Positions 1-12,450 of a stretch of 64,000 bases of DNA are shown here, one piece after another. Under the pieces are notes generated by a model, which saw only the letters and a program-made list of their open reading frames with translations, searched no databases and was not told the origin of the DNA. The stretch is from Branchiostoma floridae (lineage: Eukaryota > Chordata > Leptocardii > Amphioxiformes > Branchiostomatidae). Position 1 is the first letter of the stretch. Each line of letters starts with the position of its first letter. The position numbers were made by a program, and so were the translations under genes. The DNA is taken from NCBI RefSeq assembly GCF_000003815.2, contig NC_049984.1, positions 17,957,084 to 18,021,083 on the forward strand, written 5' to 3'.

Positions 1-1914
1 TTTGGACCAAACTATGCAGTCCTAAAACTAAAAGCTGTCATAATGTTGATACTTTGGAATCATTTTTCCCTTTCATCCTTACATGATCAGAGAGGTTAGA
101 AAATAAGAAGATTGGTAACTTAAATAGTGTGTTAATTTTGTGTTCAGATCTCTAAGCAGATGTAGCATATAGCTCAGTGTTTTGCGCCTCTTTTCTACAT
201 CTTTTTAGTGGTCTTAGGAAGGAGGCAAATAGATAAAAATGTAGACCACTGCTCACATGTAGAAAGGCAGAAAACAATGCGCTGGAACCTACATGTAATC
301 GGAGATTAACTGTGGACTGCCTTTCAATGGGCATACTCGGAACTTGCAGAACAAACCTGTATGTTGGCCACATCCTGGCTTCTTTCTTCATCGTGCACTT
401 GATGGCCCAGGAAGCAGGGTCATGTGTGTGCCATATTGTGGGGGCATTAGAGGTGTCCCAGACATTTTAAACTCACCTGATGACAAGCAATGCACGCTTC
501 CCCTGCTTCTGACCAGCACCCATCATCTTTGGAGGTCCTCACATCAATGGAAAACCCTTTTTCCACCTTACCTAGCTTCCAGACCTTTTTTATGATCTTA
601 GAATAAATCTAAATTTGAAAGCAAGGTTTAGAAACAACAAGTTTGTGCTGTAATTCTTGTCAAAGGTTTTGTTTGTCAGAGCTGTGGCCCACAGAGCATT
701 AGCCCTTGGGTCAGGAAAGGAATTCATGTATTTATTTACAAATTCTTATTTTTTACAGATAGAGTTGAGGTATGATCTCCAGGTGTTCAGGCCTGAGTGG
801 CAAAGAACAGAAAAGTGGAACGGTCTTCCGAATATTACAAAGAATGAACAATCTTCACAGTTAAAGCTAAATCTGCTTTTTGAAGATGTCAGTACAACTC
901 AGATTTTAGTTGTCACTTCTCTATGGTCTATATGACTCATGAGGTTGAAGAAAAAACATATACCAGAATTGCAACCTGATAGTATTAACAAAATAGTGTA
1001 TAGTCATTTCACGCATACCTGTTGTATCTAAAAATGATTTTCCTGACACAAAGTGTAAATGTATAGAAATATAAAAGTGAGAAAACCGAAGCATTCTCCA
1101 AAGCATTCTCTTTTCATATTACAATCTTGCTTGGTAGAAAGATGGAGACTTCAGCATACAGCACAAGGAATTTTCTGTCACTCAAGTAGAATCCAAGGTT
1201 AAACAAAGTTTTCCCTCTAAGCCAGGATTAGGAAGGTACCACTTCCATCCACGGGTGTGTGAAGACCCTACCATTCATTACTCTTTTCTACTTTAGTCAT
1301 TTAAGGGTAACTGCTTTGTTTCACTACAATAATATCCAGGTTATTGGTACTATCAAATCGTTTTTTTCTCTTGCAAACATTTTGGTCGAGGTAGAAAAAA
1401 AGAAACGCTGTGAAAGTAATGGGCCAGTCCTTGATCCTTGGATCCCCCTGTTCCGGTGGGATGGTAGGTCCCCTAGCCAGGTGTCTGTCTATCCCTGGGT
1501 AAATCTTCCTGTCAGTTTGAGTGGGCGGCCAGTCTGGCTTTACCCAAGCTCCTGCCTCCATGGCTAACACATTGAAATTCAAAATTTTACTGAAAGACGG
1601 CTTTGGTTAGATGGAACTCCAGTTGACATCTTTCTATCAAATGAGAAATTAGAAATGCATCTATAAGGAATACTCTAGATCTTCTATACCGGATGTGGCC
1701 ATGTTTTCTTCTTACATAAGCTGCCCGAAGCTTCCTCTGTCATCAGTGATTATTTGAGCTACAGACAAGTTGGTAAACACATGGCCATCTCTGGACGGGG
1801 TAATTAGCTCTCATCCGGATGAACAGATTTCAATGGGAGCGTCTAAAATTAGAAACAAGTTTCGGAGGTTTCTGTTTCCACTCTTAGAACCGATGAGGGA
1901 AGATACACACTGAA
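1..1914. other. AT-rich intergenic DNA, no gene seen
   Basis: I see no gene. The open frames are short, lack protein-like composition and overlap on both strands. A stretch near 757-935 follows a pyrimidine-rich acceptor-like sequence ending TTTTTTACAG and stays open for about 58 codons, but nothing in it is recognisable and no partner exon is visible. Confidence 0.6.
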
Positions 1915-2085
1915 ATGCTGTGTACCTGTAAAATTGTCTAGGTAACTACAGGTATGGACTTGAACGTCAAGGGTAACTACCTGAACAAACTAAAACACTA
2001 GTGGATACCATATTTTAGACTTGTAAAGGCAGGTAAATCAAGTGTCAAAGATGATGATTTTGACAATTTAGCACTTGAAAATTAG
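1915..2085 (+). repeat. Dispersed repeat, copy A
   Basis: This stretch is recognisably similar, with indels, to 12270-12450 in the same orientation. Shared blocks include TGTACCTGTAAAA near the left end, an AACAGACTGAAACA/AACAAACTAAAACA block in the middle and a TTTTGACAATTTAGCA / TTTTGTCAATCTAGCA block at the right. No coding potential or terminal repeats were seen. It is an old interspersed element of unknown class. Confidence 0.5.
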
Positions 2086-3419
2086 CAAAAAAAATTGTGA
2101 ATACTCTTGCTTTGAGATTAAGATTAATGAAATTGTAAATCTTCCTACAAGATGGTTATTTACCACGAAAACAGACAGCTTACTACATGTATAACTTAGA
2201 AATAGTTAGCCCAGCATGTTTAGGTTCAGGTTCAGGTCCTGTACTATAAGTGCCATACCTGTAATGGAAAATTTATTACTAGGTACACTTAAGTCCTGGA
2301 ACAAGACAGCCATCTTGTGTCGTCCTCATGTCTCAAGAATGCAGCCCAGGACCTTGGTCCATGTCTTGATTAGAGGGTGGTCATGATGTATAGCTGGGAC
2401 CACATTAGAGTAATTGCATTTGTCAGTCTTGGTGTTGTCATAAGTCATCCAGGGTCAACCACACTGCACAGGATCTAATTTGAGCAAGAGAGACTGGAGG
2501 AAGCTGTCATTTTATTGTTACCGAGTGTGGTTATCCTACATAGAGCTTTAATTGTACCCCCTTTTAGAATACCCATCTCCTCAATGAACTACTAGTATCC
2601 CTGCAGTTGCTTCATTAAATGTTAAAAAGTTAGATGATACTGTAAAAGGCAATCTCTACTAGGCAATGAAAATTGAAAAGCATCACTCTGAAAGGTTTCA
2701 ATTTGCGACGCTAATATTGTTTTAGTAACTTTGCAATGGCAAGCAAACTGATCAAAGTTTGTCCTATCAGCCATTCTGATTGATATACTGTCACTGTAAC
2801 TTAAAACTTAAGTTGAAAAGTAGACTTTTAGCTGTGAAACGTACTGCCTACTACATCAAGAGCTTGAGATTCATCAGTTTTTTTCCTCTAATACAGGTAA
2901 CAGTAGCCTCCTTTTAGGATTTTTTTTTTGGTCTCAAAGTGGAGATCAAAATTCTTTTGAGCTTTTTATGGGCTGAAAAACAGGAAGAAGAGATGTTGTC
3001 ATCACAGCCATTTGCCCTCCAGTCAATAATAACAGTATGTTGTCAAGTGCAGAATCAAAAAAGTTACAGATGGCAAGACTAAGAGTTGTCAAATTCAAAG
3101 ATTACATAACGTCTAAATTTTTCTTCATGAACTGGGGCTGAGAATAGTCCCACAAAAATTGATTGATGGGGAAAACATATATAAATTTGTTTGGCCTTTA
3201 AAAGTTGTCAGATGTAAAGGCTTAGCCAACTAGAGGATGGAACTTGAGTACACATCTGTGCTCATATTGGTTTGTCTGCCTTTGCTGCTATAGTCAGAAT
3301 TGTCTATTTGCTTTTAGGGGTGGGGTGTAACATATCAAATGGCGACCCTCTTGCAGAGCAAATATCATTTCTAGTGCAAACACATTTGCTAATCAGCTCA
3401 TATTTTCAGTTTACAGGAC
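2086..3419. other. Intergenic DNA, nothing recognised
   Basis: AT-rich sequence without gene, RNA gene or clear repeat structure. A short GGTTCAGGTTCAGGTCC run near 2222-2240 may be the edge of a further dispersed repeat. Confidence 0.5.
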
Positions 3420-4100
3420 CGTACCACCTTGTTTAAAGAAACGGGGGAGGGCAGAATGGCGTAGTCAATGTGTACAGGGGTTAGTAGGGGTCGACAGGTT
3501 ATCACGACAGGTGACGTTGTCACAACATTTCTTGGAGAAAAGTTTGTAAGAATTTGTCACATGGAAATGACTCTTTGGCGCACGGCTTGCCGAAGAGACA
3601 CGTTGGCCTGTTTTTGTATTTGGTGATGGTCGTGACATATGAGCCAAACACACCCTGTGTGTTTAACAAATATAAAGGGACATTCCTTTGCATCTGTTTG
3701 ATGGCAACTCAAACATGTAACATTAGTCAATATTTGCGTAAAATCTGGGTTGAATGTGTGTTTGCTCCAGATGGGGTTTGTAGTGGGCTGGGGTCACCGT
3801 CCTGATAATCCCTGGGATTATCGTAGATGTAAGTCTAGCAGGATGCAAAAGAATTCGCAGGTGGTAAATCTAAAGACTTCAGAGCAGTGGCCATGGTTTA
3901 GAATATTGGGGAAATTTCAGAAATGTCCGACTGAAAGGTTCACTGCGCGAGAGTTGTGGGCGTGTTGGGTATGATTTACGCTCGTGACATCAGCACTCCG
4001 TGCCATAAACATGATTTGTATGGGATGAATATTCAGTTGTCAGATGAAGTCATGCAGAAATTACAGACTACACCTTGGAATGACTCATCAGTGCTTATTC
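3420..4100. promoter_or_regulatory. Candidate conserved non-coding block with homeodomain palindrome
   Basis: By eye this block is richer in GC and lower in simple repeats than its flanks and has no convincing coding frame. It holds the perfect inverted repeat at 3804-3822 and scattered TAAT cores. That it is regulatory is inference; conservation cannot be tested here. Confidence 0.3.
3804..3822. promoter_or_regulatory. Perfect palindrome of two TAATCC half-sites
   Basis: GATAATCCCTGGGATTATC is a 9-bp perfect inverted repeat around one T. It contains TAATCC and its mirror GGATTA with a 3-nt gap. TAATCC is the known preferred core of K50 paired/bicoid-type homeodomains (Otx, Pitx, Gsc), and paired-class proteins bind inverted TAAT sites as dimers. 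GATA cores (GATA/TATC) overlap both ends. Function is inferred from the motif alone. Confidence 0.45.
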
Positions 4101-7100
4101 ATACCAAAGTCTAAGAGGAAGGTCTTGTGTTTTGTCCACAGAAATGACAGGGATTGACGAGAGCACTGGAGTGTTGGGAGAACAACAGGACGATCGGGAA
4201 GAGGAAGTGGGAAGGTGAACGTCTTATGCCGACAACAATGGCAAAGAAAGGACTCGCTACAGACATTTGACAACACAAACATAAGAAGGGATGTCTCCAG
4301 GACCCATCCCTCTGTCTTGGGATGAAAAGTTGCTTGTACCGGGGACAAAACTTTCATCTGGTCTGTCCAAAATATCTGTACGCCATGACATGAATCCAAT
4401 GAAAATGTATTGTCTTTAGCTTAAAATGATGTATTTAACAACGAAAATCAGCTACGTGGGCTTTCTGATTATGAATGGGATGGGAAGAAAATAAAGCTGG
4501 AGACAGTCCTGGATGATATCAAGAAAATAAGCTATACTTTCTTAAAAAGAATAGGACTGAGTGTATTTTTTTTCAGTTCTGTAACAAGTTATGACTTAGT
4601 TCTTATCTATATGACATTTTAGCTTCACCTTAGGCTGACATATTTCCCTTGACGTAATGTTTTCACTCCCATGGACATTCCATGTGTTCATCTCCAAGCT
4701 CATACTGTGTTCTATGTTCAAGGGAAATCATCTGCATAATTCAGCCCCAGGTAAAGTTGTATTATCAGTGACCCATAAATATGCAAGTCAAGGTAATACC
4801 GTTGTATGAGCTAACTCTCCCATAAGTGGCCATGATCCGTTTTGTAAGTCCTCTGACCTCCACTTGGCCGATTGTTTTCATTTCATAAATTGTCACTCTG
4901 TCCCGGTAGGTAGAACAAACAAACACTCCCAGGAGATCCATTGTTCTGTGATTACTAAACAGGACGATCCTTTGCTTATGTAATAACCTGTGCATATTTG
5001 CTATATATACAGGAGATAACGCGTTTCCTGTCCATTGTGTTGGGGCACATGAATATGAAATTTATCAGCTTTTGTCACGAAAACAATGTTATTCATATCA
5101 AGGGGATGTAGATTTTTGTGTTGTTGCAACAAATACATCTGTTGGTAATGCTGAATAATCCTCTGCTTTTGTGTTTTGTATTCAGCAAAATTTCTCAGGC
5201 ACCTTTGTTACGACAGCAAGTCTTTGGTTTCCTGTAGAAATGTTGATGATTATCTGTTCACCTGGACTCAAAGTAAAGTAAGTTAGTGTAAGTAACTTTT
5301 CAGTTAGTCTTGAAGAACTTCTCAAATGTCATAAATGTCAAATTTTGTGCTGCATTCACAAAAGATCAATCAATAAAGATTTTTTATTTTCTATACCTGT
5401 GTAGTGTCCTTCAATACTTTCTTGAATTTCTTTCTCTGCAGTGTGTTTGTAGCTGAAATACAGACAAGTGTATGTTGATGAAAATCTTTCAAAATATATG
5501 GTGAGATGTGCTTTATAAATGGACTGTAACAGTGTTTAACTGTAACATTAGGAAAGGGTTAGGTAAAACTTAGACTTCAGGGTGAGGAAAATGCATGGAG
5601 TATGCCTGTTAAAAGATTGGATTTATGGATGATTTTGGCCAGCTGCATAAGACACCAGTTTTAGTGTAAACATTTGGATAAGGCAAAATTGCCTTATCAA
5701 ACATGCCAAGATATAGTGGTATTTCCTCAAAACAGCTCTTAGTGACTATGACATCCTGATAGCACAGTTTGTATGTTTTCTGAATCGGTGTGTTCATATC
5801 TGTGATTGTGTTGTTGTTGTTCGGACTCACATCCTGTCCTAACAAACATACAATCTCCACGTATTGGATTTTAAGCACGGACAATGTAACATTATTTTTC
5901 TCTTGGGAATTGGGTAACCAAAACAAAAGGTGGTTGAATAATAACTATCTCCTTGGTTGACGTCACTCAAAAGTAAGCATCTTTTGAAGGCTGAAAATAG
6001 CATTCCAAAAATTTGCTACACTGCAGGTAAAAATTTGCAATTTTTCAGGGTTAAAAACATGTTACGAACCACATTTTAGTTGAATTAAGAAAGTTTGTCC
6101 AAAGTGGAAGTAAAATTTCTGACAACTATATTCCAGCCATGGACCTCTATAAAATGTTCTGGATTGCAGGCGTCAGAAAACGTTTAAAGAAAGCCTTCCA
6201 TATGATGTCATCACTAATTAAAGCACTGTGTTTGTGTTTTGTGGAAGAAGTTGGAGATTGTCTCGTACCATAACCTGGTCCTGATTCCAAGACTAAACAA
6301 GTCCACCCCTCCTCAAGTTCAACACTATACGGAAAACCAGGAACTTTGGCCAGCTGTGATAATAAATTCTGTATTACCAGTTGCGTCGCAAGACTCACAA
6401 CCCATAAATATACTGGGTCATGGTAGAAAAGACACTCTTGTTTAAACAAGAAGCACCACATGTGCCTGGACTTAAACATTCTAAGAAGGGATAGATACAG
6501 ATGTGATTTTTGTCATGAAGAGAAAAGAACATATATGGTAGTCATTTAGCATTGTTAATTTCCAAAATATACCTACAGTAAGTGACAAGATGAATTACCA
6601 CATGTTTGAATCAAACAATAAAGCTTTTAAGAATACCCACCTTCAGTCTGCAATGTCTGAGAAAAATTTTAAAGATAGCAGAAAAAAATTGAATTTTGTT
6701 GGCCAAAATAAATTCAGGCTTGGTATGATAATAAATCACAATTAGATAACTGGTAGATTGAGAAATGCAGGTTGGTTGTAGTCCATGATTCTTGTTGTGG
6801 TGTCATAAACTTATCATGTATTGTTAGAGCATAATATTATGCACAGCGATGACATAGCCTTCATCAGGTTGACGTTGTGTTTAGCTTAGATCAGAAACAG
6901 GAACTTGGGTATTTGTGCAGAAAGTGTTTCCGAATTGCAAGTAAAATTTTTGACAATTTGCAAGAAATGTGTATCTGGCCCTCGTCGTCGTCGTCGTATA
7001 AAGATATAAAGAATGCTGCTTGCTCCTTGTTCTTATAGCACAAATAAACATTTCCAATTTACATGGATGACAGCTACTTTGTGCACAGGGATGACGGCCT

Positions 7101-8120
7101 TGTTTTACATACTAGCATTACATGATATACTAGATTTGATCCCTCTATAAATGTTGACTTTAAAAGTAATCGGAACCTAAACAAATAAGAATCAATATAT
7201 GAGACGTTACATATGATCCTTTTGATAACCCTACAAAAGGTGCAACCACACATGATACCGTGTGAATGGTAAATTTTTTGAGTGGTGATCAAAACATGTT
7301 TACTCCTAAATTCTTTAAGGAATTTAGTTGAGACTTTATCTGCATTGGAAGAGCTTCATTTGGAATATTGTAACCTAAAAAATTATCATGAATGCATGTA
7401 TGGAAAGGGGTTAGATATTAATTTCAGGTTCTTTGTACTAAGGACCCTGATAATAAGGTACTAATGATTTAAAACTTCACTCCCATTTGCTGGACAGGTA
7501 CAATTAGACCTGTAGATGGAAGAACTGAACTAATTACACCTGTGTATCAATCTGTGTACCATTGAAATGTTACATTAACTGTTCAGCTTTGTAAGCACTC
7601 CAGTACTCAAAGTTGATGGACGAAGAAGAGTCGTCATCATGGCTGCACCAGTTTTTGTCATCCAGCCTTTAAGGAAAATGTAATTGCTAAAAGACTTGAT
7701 TCGACAGAACTTATGTGCAGGCAACTAGTGTCAAAGAGATGCTGAAAACAGTAGCCCGTTCGTTAGCACTGCTCTGACAGTGATTATCTTGGCTAATTAC
7801 TGTCCATTCCCCATGGACCAAGTACTAGTAGTCTGGAGGTTTCAGGCTTGGAAGGTCTGTCTGTAATATTATTTTCTATTGAAGAGCAGCTATTGTGTCA
7901 AACTCAAAGTAATATTTTTTTTTTGTTCTTCCACCAAATACAGGAGACATTTCCACCACTCAAGTTCTTTCCCTCTATATGTTCTCCCAAAACATTTTTA
8001 TGGTGGTTCTGGCACCAGCATAAAATTGTCAACTGTATAAGCCAAGTTTAGGAATTAACAAACACTCACTTCAGGTACTTAGACCAGTACAGTTAGACAT
8101 CAGAAACACCTACACAACTT
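4101..8120. other. AT-rich intergenic DNA, no gene seen
   Basis: Four kilobases without a supportable gene. A short TCG microsatellite lies at 6982-6997. Frames up to about 110 codons exist on both strands but show no domain, no repeated motif and no splice-site partners. Confidence 0.55.
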
Positions 8121-8165
8121 TTACCTGCACCGACCTGCATGTGCAGGTGGTATTTCAAGGCCTTT
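8121..8165 (+). repeat. Fragment of a TGCAAG/TGCAGG subterminal-repeat transposon end
   Basis: The sequence has two ACCTGCA words, the palindrome CTGCATGTGCAGG and then TGGTATTTCAAGGCC. This mirrors the right end of the 32843-33618 element (GCATGTGGTATTTCGAGCCC). It is probably a decayed end of a related DNA transposon. Confidence 0.4.
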
Positions 8166-9048
8166 CTGAACTCTTGTCCTTACTTTATCCCCCCACAAAC
8201 ACAAAAGATTGCCAGAGTGCAAACAAGGCCAGCCGTCAGTCATTTCAAATAAAACCCCTATGACATCTGAAACCATTTCCGAATCGGCAAATCTGAGCAC
8301 ACACAAAAAAAGAGGAAAGGCAATCATCCGGTAGTAGAATTTGCTTTGAAATTTGATATTTCCATTTGGATCAGCATAAATCTGTATAACAATCTTATCT
8401 ATATGTCAACATGAATCTGCATTGAATGGACTGAGAGGTATGAATTCTGGTACGAATTGATAAGTATGCATTACAGGTGGATACTTTACTAATGGAATGT
8501 ACCATGGCTGCAAAATAAATACTGTCATCAGGTAAAATCTACTAGGAACTTTTGATGTTGGCGTGTTGAAAGATGGCCTTTGCGACAATAGTCTGCATAT
8601 AAACATAGCCACAAATTTATTTTCTTCGTTCTTTATTTACATGTATGTGCATACAAGAGGACAGGGCCTCCATACAATAAGCAATTATGCTTTTTACTCG
8701 ATCCTAAAAAAAGATTATATGATAAATAACGTGTTAGAATTTAAATAAGAAGTAGGATACCCAAAGCATGTGACCAAACTTTAGAAATTCATCATATAAC
8801 AGCCACATTAATTTATCCATACTGTGCGGATATATTGGGTAGAAAATTATGCCCTACCCTTTTCAGTACATGTAACATCTTTTCTGAGTCAAGATGTCTA
8901 AAATTGAGAAGGAAATATTATACTCTGCCATCTTCCAGTACATGTACTAGTACCATGTAACACTTTATGATATCTGTTAGGTATTAACTATCTCTGAATT
9001 CTGTAATTTTTGCACAGACAGTCCTGTTTCTGAAGTTAGTGCAGAAGG

Positions 9049-9197
9049 CTGTTGCCATGGTAAAAAAAATCTTGCATCCTGTTGCCATGGTGACAGACTC
9101 CTGCATCCAGTTGCCATGGTGACAGATGCCTGCATCCCGTTGCCATGGTGACAGACTCCTGCATCCTGTTGCCATGGTGACAGACGCCAGCATCCCC
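9049..9197 (+). repeat. 29-bp minisatellite, five units, each built on an RFX X-box-like motif
   Basis: GTTGCCATGG recurs at 9051, 9081, 9110, 9139 and 9168, so the period is 29-30 bp. Four units read GTTGCCATGGTGAC, an inverted pair of GTNRCC half-sites with a 2-nt spacer, which fits the known RFX X-box layout. The first unit has lost its second half to a poly-A run. All three minus-strand frames are open across the repeat; this is a by-product of a 29-bp unit without stops, not a gene. Confidence 0.7.
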
Positions 9198-10009
9198 GTC
9201 TCCATCCCAGGGGGCCCAGCTGCAGACCTGCAGACAACAAGATGGCAAAAGTAGCCAATCAGCAAACTTGAAACAAAATGCATTGTTTGAATTCACCCTT
9301 TGATATACAAACATTGTTAATAAGGTCTGCTAAAACAAAGACATGGTTGTAAGAATAAAGAATATATGTCTTATCAATATTTTGATTGATTTTGGAAGTC
9401 CATCTGAAAAGTGCAAAGACTTGAGCCATTCCAATGAACATAACACACATAAAATATTATGTATTCTCATTCTGTACTACGTAATCTTTTGTAAAGCAGA
9501 TTCCTGGAATTATTTTTACCAATTGGCATACATTGTATGATAAACGATTGTTGAGCACTTAAGTTGTTATATGGTACATTGTACTATCAATTGAGATGAC
9601 AGCCTTCAGACTTGAGTAACTCCATACTTCGTCACAACAGTTACTGTAGATGATGGTCAGCTGTGCTGTGAGAAAATGTCACGCTCCTCAGATAAATTGA
9701 CCAATATGAAATGTAAAAGTCTTTCCAGTTCAACACAGTTATCTTCAAAATAATGATTTATCAAAGAGTCATTCTTGTTTTCTTAGTAAACATTGTGGAC
9801 CAAGAACCTTAGCCAAGTTTGTGAGTCTGGAAACTTTTTCCTCATCTGCATAAATATAGATTCAAGGATGAAAACCCATCTTGGTCAGCCTACTAATCTA
9901 TATGTTGGACCAATCAGCATCTATATTGATTTCAGCTGATTGTTTCCTTCGACCAGAGGCAGTTTACAAAAGAAACTGATTTCAATTTGTTTAGACTATC
10001 CTAGAAGTG
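9198..10009. other. AT-rich intergenic DNA, nothing recognised
   Basis: No gene, RNA gene or repeat was identified between the minisatellite and the GC-richer block that follows. Confidence 0.5.
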
Positions 10010-11070
10010 AAATTTGCCGTGTTCTCCCCGGAGCAAAAATTGATGGCCAACTCCCTCCAAAAATGGGATGATTTTGTAGCGAAATTTAATTACAGGAGAA
10101 ACTTTTATTCAATTAGGTTAGAAAAGGTGTGAAAAGAGAACGACTTCAGCATGTCCTTGCCCCAAACATACAGTAACTTGTGAGTAAGAGCCGCAAGAAG
10201 TATGCCTGGATATGTATCTCCATACATCGAATTATGTGTTGTATATGATACATGTGGACAACCATTAGGATGTTCGATCACTCGCGGGAAGGGGCTCTGG
10301 TTTCTGACTGAAGAATTATCGGAAAACCTCTCATTTTCTCCGATGCAGTCTCACGGAAAATTTGCCGCTCATTTCTGCCGCAAGATCTCAACCACAATAA
10401 CCTCGTTCAAACCCTCGCTGGACGGCAAATTAAAACCCAGCAGACGCTCGCCCGAGGGGTATGATGGCGTTCTGACGTAGCGCGGCAGAAAAGCTGCGGG
10501 AAAACTCATCTGGACTGGACCCTACTTTGTTGGGTATTTTCTAATTAGCATTTGTGGTTGAAGGGTTCCATTTGGAAGTGCAAATGCTGATCAATACGTA
10601 ATTGTGGAGAAGGCTTTTATGCTTGATGCAAACGAGTGATATTGGTTTTCCAAAAATATATACCATTTCCGATGTCAAATTATGTGCCACATTATTTTAC
10701 CCATTCCAGACATGCCCCGGGAATAATTGATTTTGGGAGGCAGTTAATCCCATGGTGCGATGTCGGGGCATATGCCCGCACCATTTCCCATTCATTTTAC
10801 ATTGCATTCCTCCATTAAACAAGCATTTGTTGTAATGGCTTTTCATACTTTCATAACTCTGCGGCCCCGGTAGTGCCTTGATGCGATTTCATCTCCGGCT
10901 CTGGTGTCATCAGCAGCGTAGCATCACCATCTACAACTGACCCCGCCATTTGCATGTTTAGTATCTCCATCTTTCATCACCGCAAAAGGACCAAAAATGG
11001 CGGCATTGATATCATACCAACCGAAAGGCTGAGATCCTTCTGAAATAGATGGTCCCTGGTGATAGGAGAT
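10010..11070. promoter_or_regulatory. Candidate conserved non-coding block
   Basis: About 1 kb that is GC-richer than its surroundings and free of obvious repeats. It contains TAAT/TTAATCCC homeodomain-type cores near 10725-10750 and the 12-bp palindrome GGGCATATGCCC near 10768. The 92-codon frame at 10202-10480 shows no domain and no splice partners, so I treat it as non-coding. Regulatory role is inferred. Confidence 0.3.
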
Positions 11071-11085
11071 AAGCAAGAAATATGG

Positions 11086-11160
11086 CCCGGTCGCTTGGTC
11101 GGAATCGAACTCTGGACTCTCGGTGCCAGAATTTCGCAGGTCTCTTTAGCCTTTCCATTT
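11086..11160 (-). repeat. Decayed tRNA-derived sequence (pseudo-tRNA or SINE head)
   Basis: On the minus strand GGCTAAAGAGA (11151-11141) resembles a pol III A box. AGTTCGATTCC (11111-11101) differs from the B-box consensus GGTTCRANNCC only at the first base. About 29 nt separate them, and the intervening GGCACCGAGAGTCC text is tRNA-like. A complete cloverleaf cannot be drawn, so an old SINE head or tRNA pseudogene is more likely than a working tRNA. Confidence 0.45.
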
Positions 11161-11865
11161 CTTTATTACATGCAGCCTACTGAAATCTTTAATAAAGGAG
11201 GTCAACAATAATTGGGGACAAAATCATACAGCACAGACATCATGCTAAAAATATGGAAACCTGGTGGTAGAGTGGTAGACAAGAAGTCCTGACTTCACCA
11301 TCAACTTATTTCAACTATTCATTCAGTTTGTTATGACTCACAACAAAGGGGTTGACAACTAAAAAAAAAAAGCAAACACAACTTGAGACGAGAATGCAAA
11401 CTTGAGAATGAACTAAAACTGTACCAAAAATGATTGATATCCTTCAATATTTTCTTGTCCTCCACTGAGTAAAGTCTAAATTGATTTTGGTGAGAAGTAG
11501 GGGACCTTCCTGACTATTTGGGTACAAACACATGGTTAATGTAGTGTACCCAATGGAAAATTACTACACAAGCCATATCCACATGACCTGTATTCAACAT
11601 GCTGGCTTCACCTTTCTGACCTTACATGCTTAAAAATGTTTTAGGTCCCCAGACAATCCAATATTGTATTGAACAAACAGGAAACGAAGGTTTGATCACA
11701 CTAATAGATGATACTACTCACACTATAGAATGGTCAGTATGTACTGTCCAAAAATGACAATGTCCAATATCAAATTCAATAACACACACAAACAAATATT
11801 GTACAAGAAATGAAAAGGTTAGGTTTACTTTTGATATTGTCACTAGACAAGTCTAATGCTAAAGC
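11161..11865. other. Intergenic DNA, nothing recognised
   Basis: No gene or structured repeat seen. GGTAGAGTGGTAGAC near 11268 looks like a pol III A box but has no matching B box. Confidence 0.45.
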
Positions 11866-12075
11866 GATCAATCAGAACACTTTTTCTTTCAGCAAGGCTG
11901 TAAAATTTGTAGGAACCAATCAGTATGTAGTACTCCAAAGGAGTTCACTTAGATACCTGGTTGCCATGGCAATATCACTGTAAGTGACCAATCAGACCAC
12001 TTTTTTTCCATTGTCAAGGCTACAAAATATCTAGGAACCAATGAGCAATGAGCAGTCTCTAAAGAAGTTGCCTTT
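11866..12075 (+). repeat. Two-copy tandem duplication carrying CCAAT boxes around an X-box
   Basis: Two units start at 11866 (GATCAATCAGAACACTTTTT) and 11986 (GACCAATCAGACCACTTTTT), a 120-bp period. Each continues through AAGGCT, AAAAT and TAGGAACCAAT. Three exact CCAAT pentamers and one decayed copy (TCAAT) result. GTTGCCATGGCAAT at 11960-11973 in the linker is close to a palindromic RFX X-box. The repeats are clear; a regulatory role is inferred. Confidence 0.55.
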
Positions 12076-12269
12076 GTGTCTGTGAAGGATGTCTCAACAT
12101 CTTCTCCTTCAGGGCTATGGATGGTTAAACTGGCTGGATGGGGTTACATCCAAATGTGGCTGAACAGTGTGATGTAAATATCTGATCTTGTTGGAAAGTT
12201 AGTTTGATGAAGCCCTGATGAACTGGTATATAAAAAAACGGGCACTAAACTCTAAAACTTGCGTCATTG

Positions 12270-12450
12270 TTGACCAGAGTTGTGTGCCTGTACCTGTAAA
12301 ACTGTTAAGGTACAGGTCTGGACCTAAATGTTTGGTGTACCTAATCTTTTACATGTTCTTGAACAGACTGAAACATTTTTCTTTAATAAAAAGACAGGCA
12401 AATCACACTTAAAGCTTTCAATTTTGTCAATCTAGCAGTTGAAAATATAC
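12270..12450 (+). repeat. Dispersed repeat, copy B
   Basis: Second member of the family at 1915-2085, in the same orientation with indels. It starts around the TGTACCTGTAAAAC block and ends in TTTTGTCAATCTAGCAGTTG. No terminal inverted repeats or coding frame were seen. The following 330 bp to 12780 hold nothing I recognise. Confidence 0.5.

Noticed and set aside
8977-9314. Three overlapping minus-strand frames of 92-99 codons with repeated S-V-T-M-A-T-G-C-R-type peptides
   Set aside because: All three frames are open because the 29-bp repeat lacks stops, and each frame repeats a different peptide. This is minisatellite translation, not a repeat protein.
10702-10780. Full p53 response element from AGACATGCCC and GGGCATATGCCC
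   Set aside because: Only the first is a proper half-site, and the two are about 60 bp apart, beyond the 0-13 bp spacing of p53 elements.
11086-11160. Functional tRNA gene on the minus strand
   Set aside because: A and B boxes are imperfect and acceptor and anticodon stems cannot be paired convincingly.
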